64,000 bases of DNA, taken from the NCBI GenBank assembly GCA_945859605.1, contig OX243824.1, forward strand, positions 23,388,417 to 23,452,416. The letters run 5' to 3'. Within the stretch, counting starts at the first letter, position 1. Each line of letters begins with the position of its first letter. The DNA is from Lumbricus rubellus. Its lineage: Eukaryota; Annelida; Clitellata; Crassiclitellata; Lumbricidae. Under the pieces are notes generated by a model that worked only from the letters and a program-made list of their open reading frames with translations, was not told the origin of the DNA and searched no databases. The position numbers and the translations under genes are program-made. This document shows positions 23,701 to 43,566 of the stretch, piece after piece.

Positions 23701-24415
23701 TTAACAACCAACCGATCCACCACGCACATTATATTTATTTATTACAGCAGACCAAAAGGCGGATTAAAGCCTGTTCAACATGTTCGGGCGAACAGGGCCA
23801 CACAAATCAGGGCCCACTCATGAAAGAGAAACAAATTTCAATAGTTTTTTGTAAGTTGTTGAGCCAATAGCTGCCATGGCAGACAACGCCTGGCTTTCTC
23901 GATTGTAGCATGTAGGATCTCCCTTCAAAGCGGCGTTTGTTAATCTGACCAATCAAATTTTGTTTCATAAATCTCTCAAATCATTTTTATTTTGCCGCGG
24001 CTGAGCTGGGATCGCTCCTGCATTAGATTTCTAGAAGGGGTGCTATTATAAGTCCATGGAATGAATAGACAATTGTTCGAATGCATAGAATAGATGGACA
24101 TAATCTCTGTGTGTGGGCCGTAGTCGTTTTCGCTGCGACTAAAATGACTTTGTGCACGTTTCAACGACTTGTAATATTATAGTGTATCTTATTAAAACAT
24201 TTCCAAGTTATGATTGTTTTACAGCTGTAGACCTAATGAAATCTGCATGGAGTATATAGGCTACTGGGAGTACTGGCCAATGTCACCTAAAGTCGCCCAT
24301 CCTCAAAAATTTCAATTTCTTGCATACCGCCATCAGCACAAACTGTTACCATAGTTGTCTCGTGCCAAATTCATTTAAATTAGACCTATAATGGAATCAC
24401 GCCGTTACTTGAGCG

Positions 24416-25193
24416 CATGGGCGCCAGCAGAAATTTTTTGCAAGGGGGTGAAATGTTTCGATCATCACAGTTACCGTAAATATTTTAGTAGCAAAAGCTT
24501 GAAAAATGCAACGCTGGAAATTAAGAACACGAGTATTTTTCAATGAGGTTTCTTAGGCCCTAATACAAATATTTCAGTTTCATTTTGTGTATCAGCTTTA
24601 ATATGAATAGTTTCTTTAGTGCGAAACAATTTGTTAAAAATCAAAAAGTAGCCTAGATGTTAAAAGTGGGTTCCTGAAGCGGCGCTGTAATATTATAAGT
24701 CCATTGAATGAATGAATAAATAATAACAAAAAATAGGTGTCAGTTTTCAACGTGCAAGTGTTCCTCTAGCTACTTCTATATTGTAGGCCCCTAATGATAA
24801 TTATTGGCATTGGTATTGATACTTAGGCTAATTTTGTGCAGTTGTGAAAAGTTACATGACAGCGAGATTCCAATCAAATATAGGTTATAATCGATAGAAA
24901 TATAGTATTTGCAAGGGCACTTGCCGGAGGGTTAACAACCAATGGTCGTTGTTCCAGGTTTTAACAAGATATTGATAATGTTGATAATGCAAGGCAGATA
25001 ATTAAGATCATGTTTATTTCTGCAGAGATTTCTAAACATAGATTTCTGACTTTCACTGTGTGCATCATTCATATCATTAGTGCTTTAATGCGAAGAAATT
25101 TGTTAAAACCCCAAAAGTAGTAGTTAGAAAAATAAGTTTCAGTTTTCCAGGGGGGCAAGTGCCCCCCCTTGCCCCTATGTGCAGGCGCCCATG
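24416..25193. mobile_element. hAT-type element (CATGGGCGCC family)
   Basis: Termini CATGGGCGCCAGCAGAAA and CAGGCGCCCATG. Perfect 8-bp duplication CTTGAGCG at 24408-24415 and 25194-25201. The right part has CAAGTGCCCCCCCTTGCCCC. 778 bp, non-coding. Confidence 0.9.
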
Positions 25194-25463
25194 CTTGAGC
25201 GCGTTGTGGCAATTTTACTCGTGCCAACACTGTGCTAGACCACTTCTTTAGCATAACCAGCAGAGTAGCTAGTCTAGAACTGGCATAACATCTTTTAATC
25301 TTGATAAGCCTGCGAGTAGGCCTATAGGTTCATTAAAAATGTCGCATGTTTATTTACGACGTACATACATACAAACACACTCGCTGCTTAGCTTGATGAC
25401 TTCGTAGTCTTCGTTGACATTGTTTTAAACTTTCTGCGTGTCTCTGCAGGCTGTTCAACACAA

Positions 25464-25535
25464 GCAGTTAGCCAATCACACCCACACACGCCCACACACA
25501 GACACACACACCCACACACACGCATACATTTCTGC
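25464..25535 (+). repeat. CACA-rich microsatellite
   Basis: Alternating CACACA/CCCACACA sequence. Open frames crossing it are low-complexity artefacts. Confidence 0.8.
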
Positions 25536-27013
25536 GAGCAAAGACAGTTCTGCCACGTGACTGCGCAACACAATCGACCGTCTGTCTCTCAATGTTCCAA
25601 GAACTTTTTTGTAGGCATCTGTGATTTCTTTGTGCTGGAGATAATTAAACACAGGCGTTGTTTAATCAATGTCTTCTTTCTTATGAAACTTTCATGTGAT
25701 GCGCATACTGTACATGTATCTATGGGCCGTCCAAAAATTACGTCACATCCTACAGACAGAAAATTGGCCCAACCGTCTCGTCACCATTTAGGGTATAGGC
25801 CTATCCTTCTGCACACAGAGCCGACCCGATAATTCTCTTGTTACCGTAGGCCAACTCGAGCCCTCGCACAGGATGCAGCCTGCATTATGAGCAATGCACC
25901 TATTATAGTAAAGTGACACTGCGTGGTTATTTTTGTATAAAATCATGCAGCTTGCATGTGATCATAATTAGGCTATACACTATAATAGGATACAGTTCTT
26001 TAGCCGCGATTAGTCCTATCCAAGACGGTTTTCGCAGACAGAATCTAGAATCTAATAATTGAGATCCGTTTAATTGTTCGTCAGGCCATTGCACTAATAA
26101 TCGACTAGACAACTTTCTTGTTTGCACGAACGCATTTTACTTGCTGCCAAATTGTAAGTATTTGACAGCCTATTATAGATCTACTTGGATAAAAAATGGT
26201 GCAGGCCTAACCGTTGATTAGATATCTGATTCAACTAGCTCTAGCTATGATGTAAAGCAACTTAGGCCTACATGCATTTTATTGGCTGGGGTCGTTCGCA
26301 GGCCTAATCATAATCATTCTGTAGCCTTTTACACAGCGCCTTAAAAGCGATGCCATGGGAACCAGCTTAATCACAGGCGCTCAGTAAAAAATTGATAGAC
26401 GATGAGAAAATGAAGTCGGTTCCAGGTCACGATTCAGATGTGTCAGGCAGGCAGACAATCCGATGGTTAAATTAATGTGGATGATATTTAGAATTGAAAT
26501 TAATTCGATTCAATTTTTACATACAATTAATTTCACAAACGTTTTATGTGTAAGTTTGGTTCATATGCAACACAAATAAATATTGAGTTTGATTTAATAA
26601 TTATGATATGGCTATGCCTAGAATGGTTTTGATGTGAGCTTGCTGAAGGATTTGATGGACTTAATTTTAGTGATGAGCTGACGAAAGGGCGAGAATTGAG
26701 CGGATTAAGCGAAATGGCTGGATTTAGAACTACACTGACAGAGAAATGATGGCTGGAGGATTTAAGTGTGTTCCTATTATTGTTGTTTTGTTGCTATTGA
26801 GGCCTTTTATATAGCGCCATTCAAGGTAATCTACTGAATACTGATATGCATACGTTCACGGTCTAACCACGACAACGACTAAGTAAGACAGTTTTGAAGT
26901 TCGTAAAGAACAAAGTGGTGTAACCTCTAGACACCAGAAGGCAAGAAACAGGAAGTCTGTTCCAAGTGGCCAGCAACCGAGAAAGAGCGCCGCTGTTTAA
27001 TAGGCCTAGTAGT

Positions 27014-27744
27014 CAAGGCCGTAGCCAGGATTTGATTTCGGGGGCGTTTCCAGGAAAACATACCATTTCTCCTGTCAAAAACGCTGATGATCTGTTTTAG
27101 TTACCGTATTTGTCCAAATTTCCAGGAAAAACAGACCATTTTCCCTGTCTAAAAAGTTTATGACTTTTAAGATTTCAAGCTTTCTTCATAAAAATGCTAG
27201 TGAATGCATTCTATTATTTTTTCCATTTTCCATTTCGGGGGTGTTTTCATGGTTTTATTTCATGGTTTTAACATCATGTGCTAGTAAATGCGTCATATAA
27301 TTTTTTCCATTTTTCATTTGGGGGGGTGTTCAAACACCCAAAACACCCCCCTAGGCTCTAGCCAAGGGCGGATACAGAAACTTTTAACGGGGAGGGGGCC
27401 AAAAAATTCTAGGCCTTGGGTCTGGGGAAAAAAAATTCGTGTCCGCCCAAAAAGTTGATGACCTTTTTTTCAGTCATCTGTCAAAATGTTTGAGAAAATC
27501 ATACCATTTCATCCGCCAAAAAAGTTGATGACCTTTTTTTAGTCCTCCACTTGAAAACCGACTGGGAGGGCCACGTCCCATGCAATTTTTCGAATAGGGG
27601 GGGGGGCAATATGCCATTACACCCATATGCGCATTGCTAGTTTCGTACCAAATGGGGGGGGGGCACGTCCCATGGCAGTTTTAAATGGGGGCCATGGCCG
27701 GATTGGCCCCCCTGGATCCGCCCCTGCCTCTAGCTACAGCCTTG
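27014..27744. mobile_element. hAT-type element (CAAGGCCGTAGCC family), host of a nested MITE
   Basis: Termini CAAGGCCGTAGCCAGG and CTAGCTACAGCCTTG. Perfect 8-bp duplication CTAGTAGT at 27006-27013 and 27745-27752. It carries a second element at 27363-27726. A shorter intact copy lies at 39860-40243. Confidence 0.9.
27363..27726. mobile_element. Nested hAT-type MITE (CAGGGGCGGATCC family)
   Basis: Starts CAAGGGCGGATACAG and ends GGATCCGCCCCTG. Flanks GCTCTAGC (27355-27362) and CCTCTAGC (27727-27734) agree at 7 of 8. Internally it has two copies of AAAAGTTGATGACCTTTTTT. Confidence 0.88.
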
Positions 27745-28778
27745 CTAGTAGTCAGCAAGCGAGGGACTAAGGCTGAAAATAACATCAATGTGCTTTCCTT
27801 ATCATGACTAGCCTATCTACAGTTTAGATAGGACCGGCCGCTTGGATGTTTGCCTACATGATTAACTAATTTATGTTCTAATCATAGTTAAACTATTAAA
27901 TATTTTGTATTCTGCAAAGTTCTCACTCTCATGAGTCATGAGCGACACGATTTTAAAACAGAACTCGGATAGCTTCCTGGTCTACCAGTTGTAAATCGAT
28001 CAGTTACAAATATTATGGGCTATAATCTGTTTAGTTGTTGAGAAATGAGTATGGGTAAGTGCAAAGTATTGTTGCTGATGATGACGATAGCGCTGATGAA
28101 TATGTCGATTTTATTGCCTTATTGTCACGTAGTTGTCATTGTATTTTACTTTTTTGGTGACGATTCCTGGTTACTTTGTTTGCTTCACAAGTTCTCATTG
28201 CAAGACGCAAGTGGAGTAATAAAGAAAGTATTCACTTACTTACTTACTTGATTAGGTGGGTGAGTCATATATGTTGATTTACTTTATGGTAGGCCTACGG
28301 TTGGTATAGTTGATCGACGGGTTGAACGAACTTATGCGTTTTCAATGGGTTGGCTGGATATGTACATGTAGCATAATCCCTTTTAGGTATTTATAATATT
28401 ATGCCACCTCTTTAAGTAGACTATTCAGAGGCGCTCCCGACTCCAGAACGGCACAAAAGGACAGTTTTCAAGTGCTTATTTAAGGAATGTATCATAGAGT
28501 GATCTAGGAAATAAGCACAGCTCAAGGAGGATGCCATTACATACCACTGAGACAAACCACTGAAAACGCACGACTTTGCATGATGGAGGTTCGAACAAAC
28601 GGGACTGCGAGCACTAATAATAATAATGCATATATCAGGACAACAATTATTATAATATAAGCCCTTTTAAAGACCCCAAAATGATATTAAACTTGTAAGT
28701 TCCTCTTCCTATTTCAGGTCTGATAAGTTCTTCTTCCTAATTCAGGTCTATAAAAGGTCTAATAAAATATAACATCCC

Positions 28779-29680
28779 CAGGCCCGGATCTACAGTTTTG
28801 GGGGCCCTGTGCTGATCGAACGACGGGGCCCCTTCCAATTTTAAGAAGCTAGGCAGACATACAATACGGTAACCCGAAACATAATTTGTTATACTTTACA
28901 GCACATAAGAAGTAGACAGGACAATTGTCACGAGCTCACGACTCACGCACTGACATCATGGGCGGAGTTTGGTTTCCGTTCTTGGTGGGGGTCTAAAAAC
29001 TTGGGCTTAGGTTGACAAAAAATTGATAACCTTTTTTTAGTCATCAGGTCGAAATCTCATAAAACCATGCTGTTTTCTGCGCCCAAAAAGTTGATGACCT
29101 TTTTTAGTCATAAGCTCATAAAACTAAATTTTCTCCGCCAAAAACTTGACTTTTTTAGTCATGAGATTGAAGTTTCGGTTCTTGAAAAACCCACCATTTC
29201 CCGCATATATTTTCGAGTCTGGGCCTTCTGGGAGGGCTAAGCCCGGGAAAAGATACCATTTTCATGGTAAAAAATATGACTCTGGACCTTTTGGAGGCTT
29301 AGTTCCTCCCTCTTAGCCCCTGATAAACTCCGCCCACCGCCCGTGGTTCGTCTTCCCTATAGGATATTGGTGATTATCCACGTAACCTGTGTCTTCTTCG
29401 AAAGTCCCTCGCATTTCCTCCACAAAAGTTATCAGTGACTCGTACAGTTTAAGAGGGATGCATCAAAGTGACGTCATCATATACTATGACATTATTTGGT
29501 TGTAGTATATTTAGTCATAGCTATGATTGCTAATTTGCTATGCATAATGCATTGCAATTTGCACTGTTTCTTTCGTGAATCCTCACTTTATTTACTTTAT
29601 ACTTTTACAATTTGGGGGCCCCACAGAAACTCGGGGCCCTGTGCTGCAGCACAATCAGCACCGTGGTTAATCCGGGCCTG
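28779..29680. mobile_element. hAT-type element (CAGGCCCGGAT family), host of a nested MITE
   Basis: Termini CAGGCCCGGATCTACAG and, reverse complemented, CAGGCCCGGATTAACCAC. Flanks AACATCCC (28771-28778) and AACACCAC (29681-29688) agree at 6 of 8. Both ends continue into GGGGGCCC-rich sequence. A second element (28958-29338) lies inside. Confidence 0.78.
28958..29338. mobile_element. Nested MITE (GGGCGGAGTTT termini)
   Basis: CATGGGCGGAGTTTGG on the left and TAAACTCCGCCCACCG on the right form inverted termini. The interior repeats TTGATGACCTTTTTTAGTCA. A convincing target duplication was not found. Confidence 0.6.
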
Positions 29681-30524
29681 AACACCACCTTTCTTTCGCA
29701 CACTCCAATAATGTCATTTGTAAACCGCTCTTTAGAGCGTTGTAGTCCTCTTGCACCAAGTTCTCGGAATGATCGGAAAAGGAAGAGTTATGATAGAGTA
29801 CATACAGTAAATAGAGACATTGTAATTACTCGATATATGCTACTTGTAGATGAGGAAGCGACCATAAAATATATAGTATCATTGTGCCATTTGCATCATC
29901 TTATCCAGCATCATACATGTACTGTATGTTGTGTTCCGCCTCTTACTCGCTTCCTCTTCATCTTTTCTTCTATGACCTTTATTTTATCTTTAATCACGAG
30001 TCAGTTGTATTCAGGAACTCTTCTATTGGCTGACTTTTAATTCGACTATTGCTAATTTAGGGCGGAGTTACAGGCCTACGCTCAGACACTCTTACGGTTC
30101 AATATAAAATGTACAGGACTTATGAACATTTAATTAGTGAAGAGGACACTGTTACTGTAATCAGAAGCCTTGTTCGGATCGTGACTGGTGATTATGTCTC
30201 ATTTGGCTATTGTTCATAATGATTATTGTGTGTCACGTAAGTGTAGATTTCTGTAGCTCTATCACCATTAAAACTTCATAGGCACAAGTCGTCTTTTCAT
30301 TAGTGTAGCCAGATTTCACCTTGCTAAATAGTAATACCTGATTTTAGCATATAATAAGAACAAACATAGCCTACTAGACAATTATAGTTCAAATTTGTGG
30401 CACTGTCATTCCACAAACGTCAGTAAAGTTCATGTAGGCTTACATAATAGGAGTCCTAACGATGGCGGCTTCGTTCTCTTCTGAGTTATCGTTTTGTACC
30501 CAAGTTCTGATGTTATTTTAAATA

Positions 30525-31735
30525 CACCGTGATTCAAAAAAAGTAAGCCAAATTGTTTTGCGTATATCTCTAATGCCTGATGACATATCAAGCTGAAATT
30601 TTCCAAATATTTAGAGAATTGGACCAAGAATATGATTCCAAAATTTCATAAGTTAAAGTTTAACGGAAAAAATATATGAATATTTAAACTTTATATGCCG
30701 AAATTTCAGTTTACAGGCAGTTTTCTGTCATATTCAATAAAAATGTTTCCTTATATCTCTAATGCCTGATGATAAATCATTCTAAAATTTTCAAGATTTG
30801 TAGAGAATTGAACTAATAATATGACCCAACAGTATGGTTTGATTATTTAATTAAATAAGATGCTCAAAATGTCCTCCTCCTGCTTGCACGCAAACCTGGA
30901 GGCGCTGGCGCCAAAATGCAACAGCATGCATCGTCGATTATCCTCTGGTCCAGGCCATCCCATACTTCCAACAAGCGTTGCTTCAGCTCGTTTATATTAT
31001 TGATTATTGTCTGGTAGACTCGGTATTGCATCACGTTCCACACTTTATAGTCGACAGGATTCAAATCTGGGCTGTTCGCAGGCCGTAATGTGGGAGAAAC
31101 GAAGTCTGGCGTCTCTTTTGTCAGCATTTCGATGGTTTGCTTGGCATTGTGGGCTGGCGCTGTTCTATTGAAAAAGGAAGCAGCCTTCTGGGGCTATAGA
31201 TTTCTGATAATAGGTAGAAGATGTTGTGACAGCAAAACGTGGCGATAATATACTCCGTTACTTTTACTCCAGGGTCACTGAAAACCAAAATTGGGAACTA
31301 TCAAGCATCTGAACCGCAACGAACACCATAACAAACATGCTGAAAACTGACATTTCTGGAGATGAAGTTGAAATATTCGTATCTTTTTATCCGTTCAAAT
31401 TTATGACATGATATTTTGGAATCCGATTCCTGGTTCAGTTCGCTGGATTTATTGAAAATTTTAGAGTGATTAATCAAAAGGCATTAGAGATACAAGAAAA
31501 ACAGTTTGGCTTACTTTTTAATTGATTCTAGCAGAAAATTGCTTGTAAACTGAAATTTCGACATATGAAGTTGAAAGATACATATCTTTTTATCCGTTCA
31601 ACTTTATCTCATGAAATTTTGGAATCATATTCTTGGTCCAGTTCTCTAAATATTTGGAAAATTTTAGCGTGATATGTTATCAGGCATTAGAGATATAAGA
31701 AAAATCATTTGGCTTACTTTTTTTGAATCACGGTG
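30525..31735 (-). mobile_element. Tc1/mariner element with internally deleted transposase
   Basis: Starts TA|CACCGTGATTCAAAAAAAG and ends CTTTTTTTGAATCACGGTG|TA. The terminal repeats are roughly 150-200 bp long, including GAATATGATTCCAAAATTTC and its complement. TA target duplication at 30523-30524 and 31736-31737. Between the termini is only a minus-strand transposase C-terminus. A solo terminal fragment of the same family is at 971-1134. Confidence 0.9.
30850..31140 (-). pseudogene. Tc1/mariner transposase C-terminal remnant
   Basis: The minus strand reads RPANSPDLNPVDYKVWNVMQ, containing the NSPDLNP-x-D block that carries the third catalytic residue of the DDE/D transposase family. It continues through LKQRLLEVWDGLDQRIIDDA; a small frameshift then leads to WRQRLQVCVQAGGGHFEH near 30850-30900. 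The N-terminal DNA-binding and first catalytic regions are absent. Confidence 0.85.
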
Positions 31736-32085
31736 TATATCTTTATAAAATATTTTATTGATTAATTACCTGATTGGTTGATTGATTGATAGATAACGAG
31801 ACATGACTAATTTCACGCAATGCACTTAGTCTACTTCTAGAATTCGAAGATCCTTTGCACACAATAGTAACATAATATGTATTAATTATTAGGCTACCGG
31901 TATTGATTCTTTCTGATTCAATCAAACACTCATTCAGCCAGCAATTAATACTGAAGTAAGTAAGTGATTCAGAACAGCTTGCATAAACATGAACATTTTG
32001 ATCGTTGATAGGTCATTGAATTGAAGATTGGAGTTACCGTACCGCATACACTACACAGCCTCGCGTGTGAATCATTGAAGTTTAA

Positions 32086-38464
<6,379 letters not shown>

Positions 38465-38672
38465 TCACGGTATGAGCAATTCATTCATTAGTTCAATGAC
38501 TTGATGTTGATTTATCTGTCCGAAGGCGGGTTCATTGGCTCTACGCTTCTGTGGAGATGAGATGAGTCAGGTGCACCACCGCGTCCCATTTAATATTGCG
38601 ATATAATTAAATGATTTTATTTTTACATTAGAACATTGTACAATTATTATGCATTTATGTCTTTTTATAAGA

Positions 38673-38678
38673 AATAAA
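38673..38678 (+). promoter_or_regulatory. Candidate polyadenylation signal of gene B
   Basis: AATAAA about 210 bases downstream of the gene B stop codon. This is the first canonical hexamer after the stop that I noticed. Confidence 0.4.
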
Positions 38679-39859
38679 ATTGAGACAAATTGCAAATAGG
38701 GCCTATTATTTAGACAACATTGTAGCATAATAGGCCCACGTTTTCAGTTAAGTATTGTTTAATATAGATTTGCACATGACAGTAGGCCTAGTCAGTGTAT
38801 GACACACAACGTTTGTTGCTCGTTTGTTGCTCGTTTGTTGTGAGTAGATAGAATGTTCTGTTTTTTTGCAGATATGCTTTCGTCGATAACTCATCCTACA
38901 ATAAACATCTGAAGACAATCTTCAAACATTTCCACAAAAGCCAATGCTGCTATTGACTCAATCATTTTATCGGCGAGTCTTAAGTATTATTGTGTTTATA
39001 TAATTATCTTAATCTCGAAACTAAATACCCTCAATGTGCGATGTTCAATGTTCATCAGCTGCATGAAATGGTTGCTCTCCTTTTAAATAATATTTTCAAG
39101 TTAATAAAATCTGCCTGGCAAGACACACGCATAGAAATGTTATGTATCCCGATAGCAGTCAAATCCTTTGCATCGAAGTACATGTTGGCTACACCTTATG
39201 TCACTGCCTTTAACGGTCTCTTGAAGGTGCTTATCGGTTACCGGTAGTGGAATTGATGATCGTGATACCTCTGCAAGAACGAGTCTATAATCTGCAGGTG
39301 AATTGCCCTCCAGAGACGGGAAGCAAACCAGCGAAGAACTTTTCACGAGTAATCCCGGTATGATGAATGTTTTTCATGTGCCTAATTGAGACCCATAATA
39401 AACTCTATGCAATTCCATATACGGGTCCCATATTGGCGCCTCGTGGACATGCTGAAAGGGACGATACTCCGATCTCCAACCTAGTCGATACTGTCTTCGC
39501 AGAGACGAGTTATAAGCATGTAGGTCTTATACTTTTGTGACTCTGGATCAGGGCTTTTTAACTAACAGTTGTGCAAAAAATGTTGTAAATGGATTTGTGT
39601 AGTTGAAGAAGCAAGCAATGTTGTGCAGTGAAAATCATTTTTAAAGAGGTCATCATCATCTGTGCTCTGATTTGTGCTTCGATGCTGAGCTTCCTCTTTT
39701 CGCTGTTGATTTCCCTTCCGCATCATCCAGTCCAGAAACTTCAGTCTAGGCGGCGTTGAGTCTTCTCTGTAACTCTAGTCTATTTTATTGCATTCATATA
39801 GGCCTAATTATCTGCTCTTGTATATAAGATAATGAAACTCCGCCACTGGTTGTTCTCTC

Positions 39860-40243
39860 CAAGGCCGTAGCCAGGATTTTATTTCGGGGGTGTTTTCAGT
39901 GGCGGCGCCAGGATTTCAGTTTTGGGGAGGCTAAATTTCCTGAAAAATTTCCATTTATATCGGCCAAATTTTCTGACGACCTTTTTTTAGTCATCTGGTC
40001 GAAATTTTGGAAAAATCTTCCATTTTCGCCATCTAAATTTTCTGATGACCTTTTTTAGTCATCAACTTCAATTTTTCAGATCCAAATTTAATCTATCATT
40101 TCATTTGGGGGTGGGGTGTTTTCATGGCTTTGTTTCATGGTTTTTGCATAACGAACTAAAAAATGCAATACATTTTTTCTGCATTTTTCATTTCGGGGGT
40201 GTTCAAACACCCAAAACACCCACAGGGCCTGTCTACGGCCTTG
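39860..40243. mobile_element. hAT-type MITE (CAAGGCCGTAGCC family)
   Basis: Termini CAAGGCCGTAGCCAGG and, in complement, CAAGGCCGTAGACAGG. Perfect 8-bp duplication GTTCTCTC at 39852-39859 and 40244-40251. At 39897 it contains an internal CAGTGGCGGCGCCAGGA, the terminus of the family at 47538, without a visible partner end. Two GATGACCTTTTTTAGTCATC-type motifs lie inside. Confidence 0.92.
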
Positions 40244-41631
40244 GTTCTCTCCCAGTGTCAGTCCCAAGCCTGAATAAAGGAGGAGGGCGACACTAATCGT
40301 CTTTATTATGGCAGTGTCGTTAAACATGTAAAAAGAACATTCGAATGACAACCAAGTGCAACTTTCCTCATGAACTATATATATACCCGCTTGAGTGTAA
40401 TCAATACACCTTCAATACGCCTTCGGTAGTCCAATTGGCAATTCCACCAACGTCAAGAATAGGCTACAACATGTATCGGCCTATGTCTAAGCAATCTGTT
40501 TAAAATGTCACAACACACTGCATGCAGGCATGATTGTAATTTTTGTAGTTTAGACATTTTTCTTAGACTATTCGAAACCACGCAAACCTTAAGCTTATAA
40601 ATTCTTTTTCATGCAATATTAATTTTCAATCCTAATTTATTGCTGATGAGTGATAGCGAAGCGACTAGCCTACTTTATCGTCGTGTTTACATCAGATTTT
40701 TGGATTATTAGAGTCAGTTTTTAGACCGAGAAAGAAAGTTTCATCGAATAGGCCTACTGTAATTATTCAGCTTCTTTGTGCTTTAAAAGAATTGCATGAA
40801 TTGTGTTTTTGCGAATTTTTCTCTCACTTAGGCTATTTATGACTGATTTTACTTTCAAAAATAAATGTTTGAACCACCTGTACAGATCTTATGTGATTTT
40901 TTAAACATAGGGCCTATACAAACATGTTAGAAATAAAGTTCCTGATGAACGAATGATCTACGGATAAATTAGATTCTATTCGTAAAATTAGGTCATTAAT
41001 AGGCCTACCTTACACGTCCTAATTAACAGTTTCCCACCTAGAGTGCATAGTCTTCATAGTGTTAAACTCCCGATTAAGGACGAAAGCAATTAAATTTCTC
41101 GAGTAGGCCTACTTTACAGATACTCAACCATTGGCCCTCTTTCTGACTTGAACCTATTTGATTGAACTAATAATGGTTTTTCTTTTATCGTTTCTTATTT
41201 TTTCACTGGCTGTGGTATGTCAGCAAGAACTCAATTAAACGAACAAAATGTATAGCTAACATAGCTTACTTTATCAGAACCGTCCATTTCCAGCTAACTG
41301 AATGTTTAATATTGATATTGCTACAACCGAATATAAGACTTGATGAGTCAGTACTCCTATAGGTCCTGTTTTCAAGAACAATGGTAGATATTCCATACTA
41401 TTATTATACTTGGTCTATCCGACAGGTTCTTTGCTGTCGCCAATGCCAAGAAGCAAAGTTAAGTGATTTATAATAGTTAATATTTATATTATATAATTAT
41501 AGTCTATAATCATATATAGGCCTACGTGTATTGTCACACTATGGTCATAATTATTGCGTGCTTACTGCTTAGGTCTACAGATTTGATTGGGGCCTAAGAC
41601 ACACTTTTGATGATGGCGTGCATATAGTCTA

Positions 41632-42454
41632 CACGGTGTCCCAATTGAAGTGAGCCCCTTTTTGTTTTGGCGATATATCTGTTAATTCTAAATGAAACTC
41701 TATAACATTTTACAGCGTGAAAGAGGGATAAATTATAAATGTTTCCTGAAAATTTTATCAAATTCTATCAACATCGTCCGAAGTTATGCACATTCAAATT
41801 TGGACAAACAAAATTTGAAGTTGCCAACATGTAAAAGATAGGAAATTAGTGTTAGCGCTGTTCTTCAAAGCTGATGTTCAAAATGTCCTCCATTAGCTCG
41901 AATGCATGCTCTAAGGCGATTTCGCCATTCATTGATTGCATTGTCAACAAGCTCTTTAATCAAAACGATTCCATTCTTCCACATTTTGCTGTTTGAAGTG
42001 ATCACTGATGAACGTCACGCGTATGCGAGTTTCATAAGGCTGCAATGGGCCAGTTTCTGTTAGAAATTCCTTTAAAAATCTTTTGCAACGTAATGTTTTT
42101 CTTCTATTAAATTGTTTATTAAACCCAAATCATCTTTGCTGAAAACCATTTTTATTATTGTCCCCTAACATGGAAATGACGGAAATATGACGGAAAGATT
42201 TAGTAATTTATAAAGTAAGGCGTGCAGTTGCAAGCAATAATTTCCTATCTTTTACATGTTGGAAACTTACAATTTTCTTTGTCCAAATTTGAATGTGCAT
42301 AACTTCGGGCTCTATTCGCAGAATTGGATAAAAATTTCAGGAAACATTGATAATTTATCCCTCTTATCTTCTCTGAAATTTCACAGAGTTTCATGTAGAA
42401 TTAGCAGATATATCGCCAAAACAAAAAGGGGCTCACTTCAATTGGGACACCGTG
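41632..42454 (-). mobile_element. Tc1/mariner MITE-like element with transposase remnant
   Basis: Long terminal inverted repeats (about 200 bp) starting CACGGTGTCCCAATTGAAGT on both ends, flanked by TA at 41630-41631 and 42455-42456. 823 bp, so most of the transposase has been deleted. Confidence 0.9.
41868..41985 (-). pseudogene. Transposase C-terminal remnant
   Basis: The minus strand translates to WKNGIVLIKELVDNAINEWR followed by NRLRACIRANGGHFEHQL and a stop. The ACIRANGGHFEH ending is the C-terminus of a Tc1/mariner-type transposase, and GGHFEH also ends the remnant at 30850. The catalytic core is absent. Confidence 0.8.
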
Positions 42455-43004
42455 TATATTGGCCGTTACCATACTAAATACATAATTATATATTTATTTG
42501 TTTATGGCACAGTCGTGGGTCATCAGTGAGGTTAATACCCAGATCGATCACTCTAGCCATCCATTTTCGATATATTTCCGTACTTGTATCTTACGATCAA
42601 TTAATGTAACGAATTCTGTCCAGTCTCCAATCTCCAGCCAATTCAAGACGAACAGATTTTCATTATAATTATAGTCACTATAATTCAACTTACAATTTCA
42701 CTATCGCAATTCAGATCGACCATTACCGCTATTTTCAATCTCAATAATCAGGTCAGGTCAACCACTTCAACTAACCTTTTCCGACACAGTTTCGTTATAA
42801 ATAGTTTAATTCTGTTACCAGAAACATCATTTTGTAAATTACCCAGTCGCTATTTGATTCCGAGTTTCTTATGATTGATTGCCTAGCCAGATAAATTTAG
42901 TTTTAGCTGGATTTAGGCGCAGTCGTTTAGACGAAAACCGTATTTCTATAGGGCAGCTAAGGTCTGACTCTTGTCCAGGACCACTGGTCCACTGAGATGA
43001 ATGG

Positions 43005-43166
43005 CAGGGACGTAACTATCATTGGGATTGGGGGACTTCAGCCCTCCCCCAACGAAGCTGAAGCCCCCCCAAAAAAAAAGTCAAGCCGTTGTATGATTAC
43101 GGCTAAATATGCTACCGCACTCGTCATGCTTAAGACTTAAAAACGAAAAATCCTAGTTACGTTACT
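43005..43166. mobile_element. Short copy of the MITE family at 9443
   Basis: Ends CAGGGACGTAACTA and, in complement, CAGTAACGTAACTAGG. Shares AACGAAGCTGAAGCCCCCC and AAGCCGTTGTATG with 9443-9934 but lacks its central block (162 bp). No target duplication recognisable. Confidence 0.7.
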
Positions 43167-43566
43167 GAGTAGATAGCAGGCAATGCTTGTAGGCTTGTAC
43201 ATCATCAGCATCAATCTGACCCTAGTTACAATTAAGTAGACCCTAAATTATATAAAATTTCCCGGTCGAGCAAGAACCTGCCAAAAAGTGTCAACTGACA
43301 GAGGACAACATGATTAATGATGATGTGATGAATAAAGATTTATAATTACAGTTTATATGCACAGACAAGTTGATTATGATCACTGTATTTGCTACATCTA
43401 GCCTACTTCTGAGGCAAGCACCGTGAACAAGTACATGATCAAGCACAAGTGACAGTATACATGTACATGTAGGTCACATGTGATGCGTGTTGAAACGAGA
43501 TGCTTCAGGCGTTTTGGCTGTCTATCTATAGAAACACGTGTAACGTCTGCCATAATAGGAGGATAA

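Noticed and set aside
29612..30040. 142-codon open frame
   Set aside because: It begins inside a hAT-type terminus, has no domain, signal or splice context, and composition is that of local non-coding DNA.
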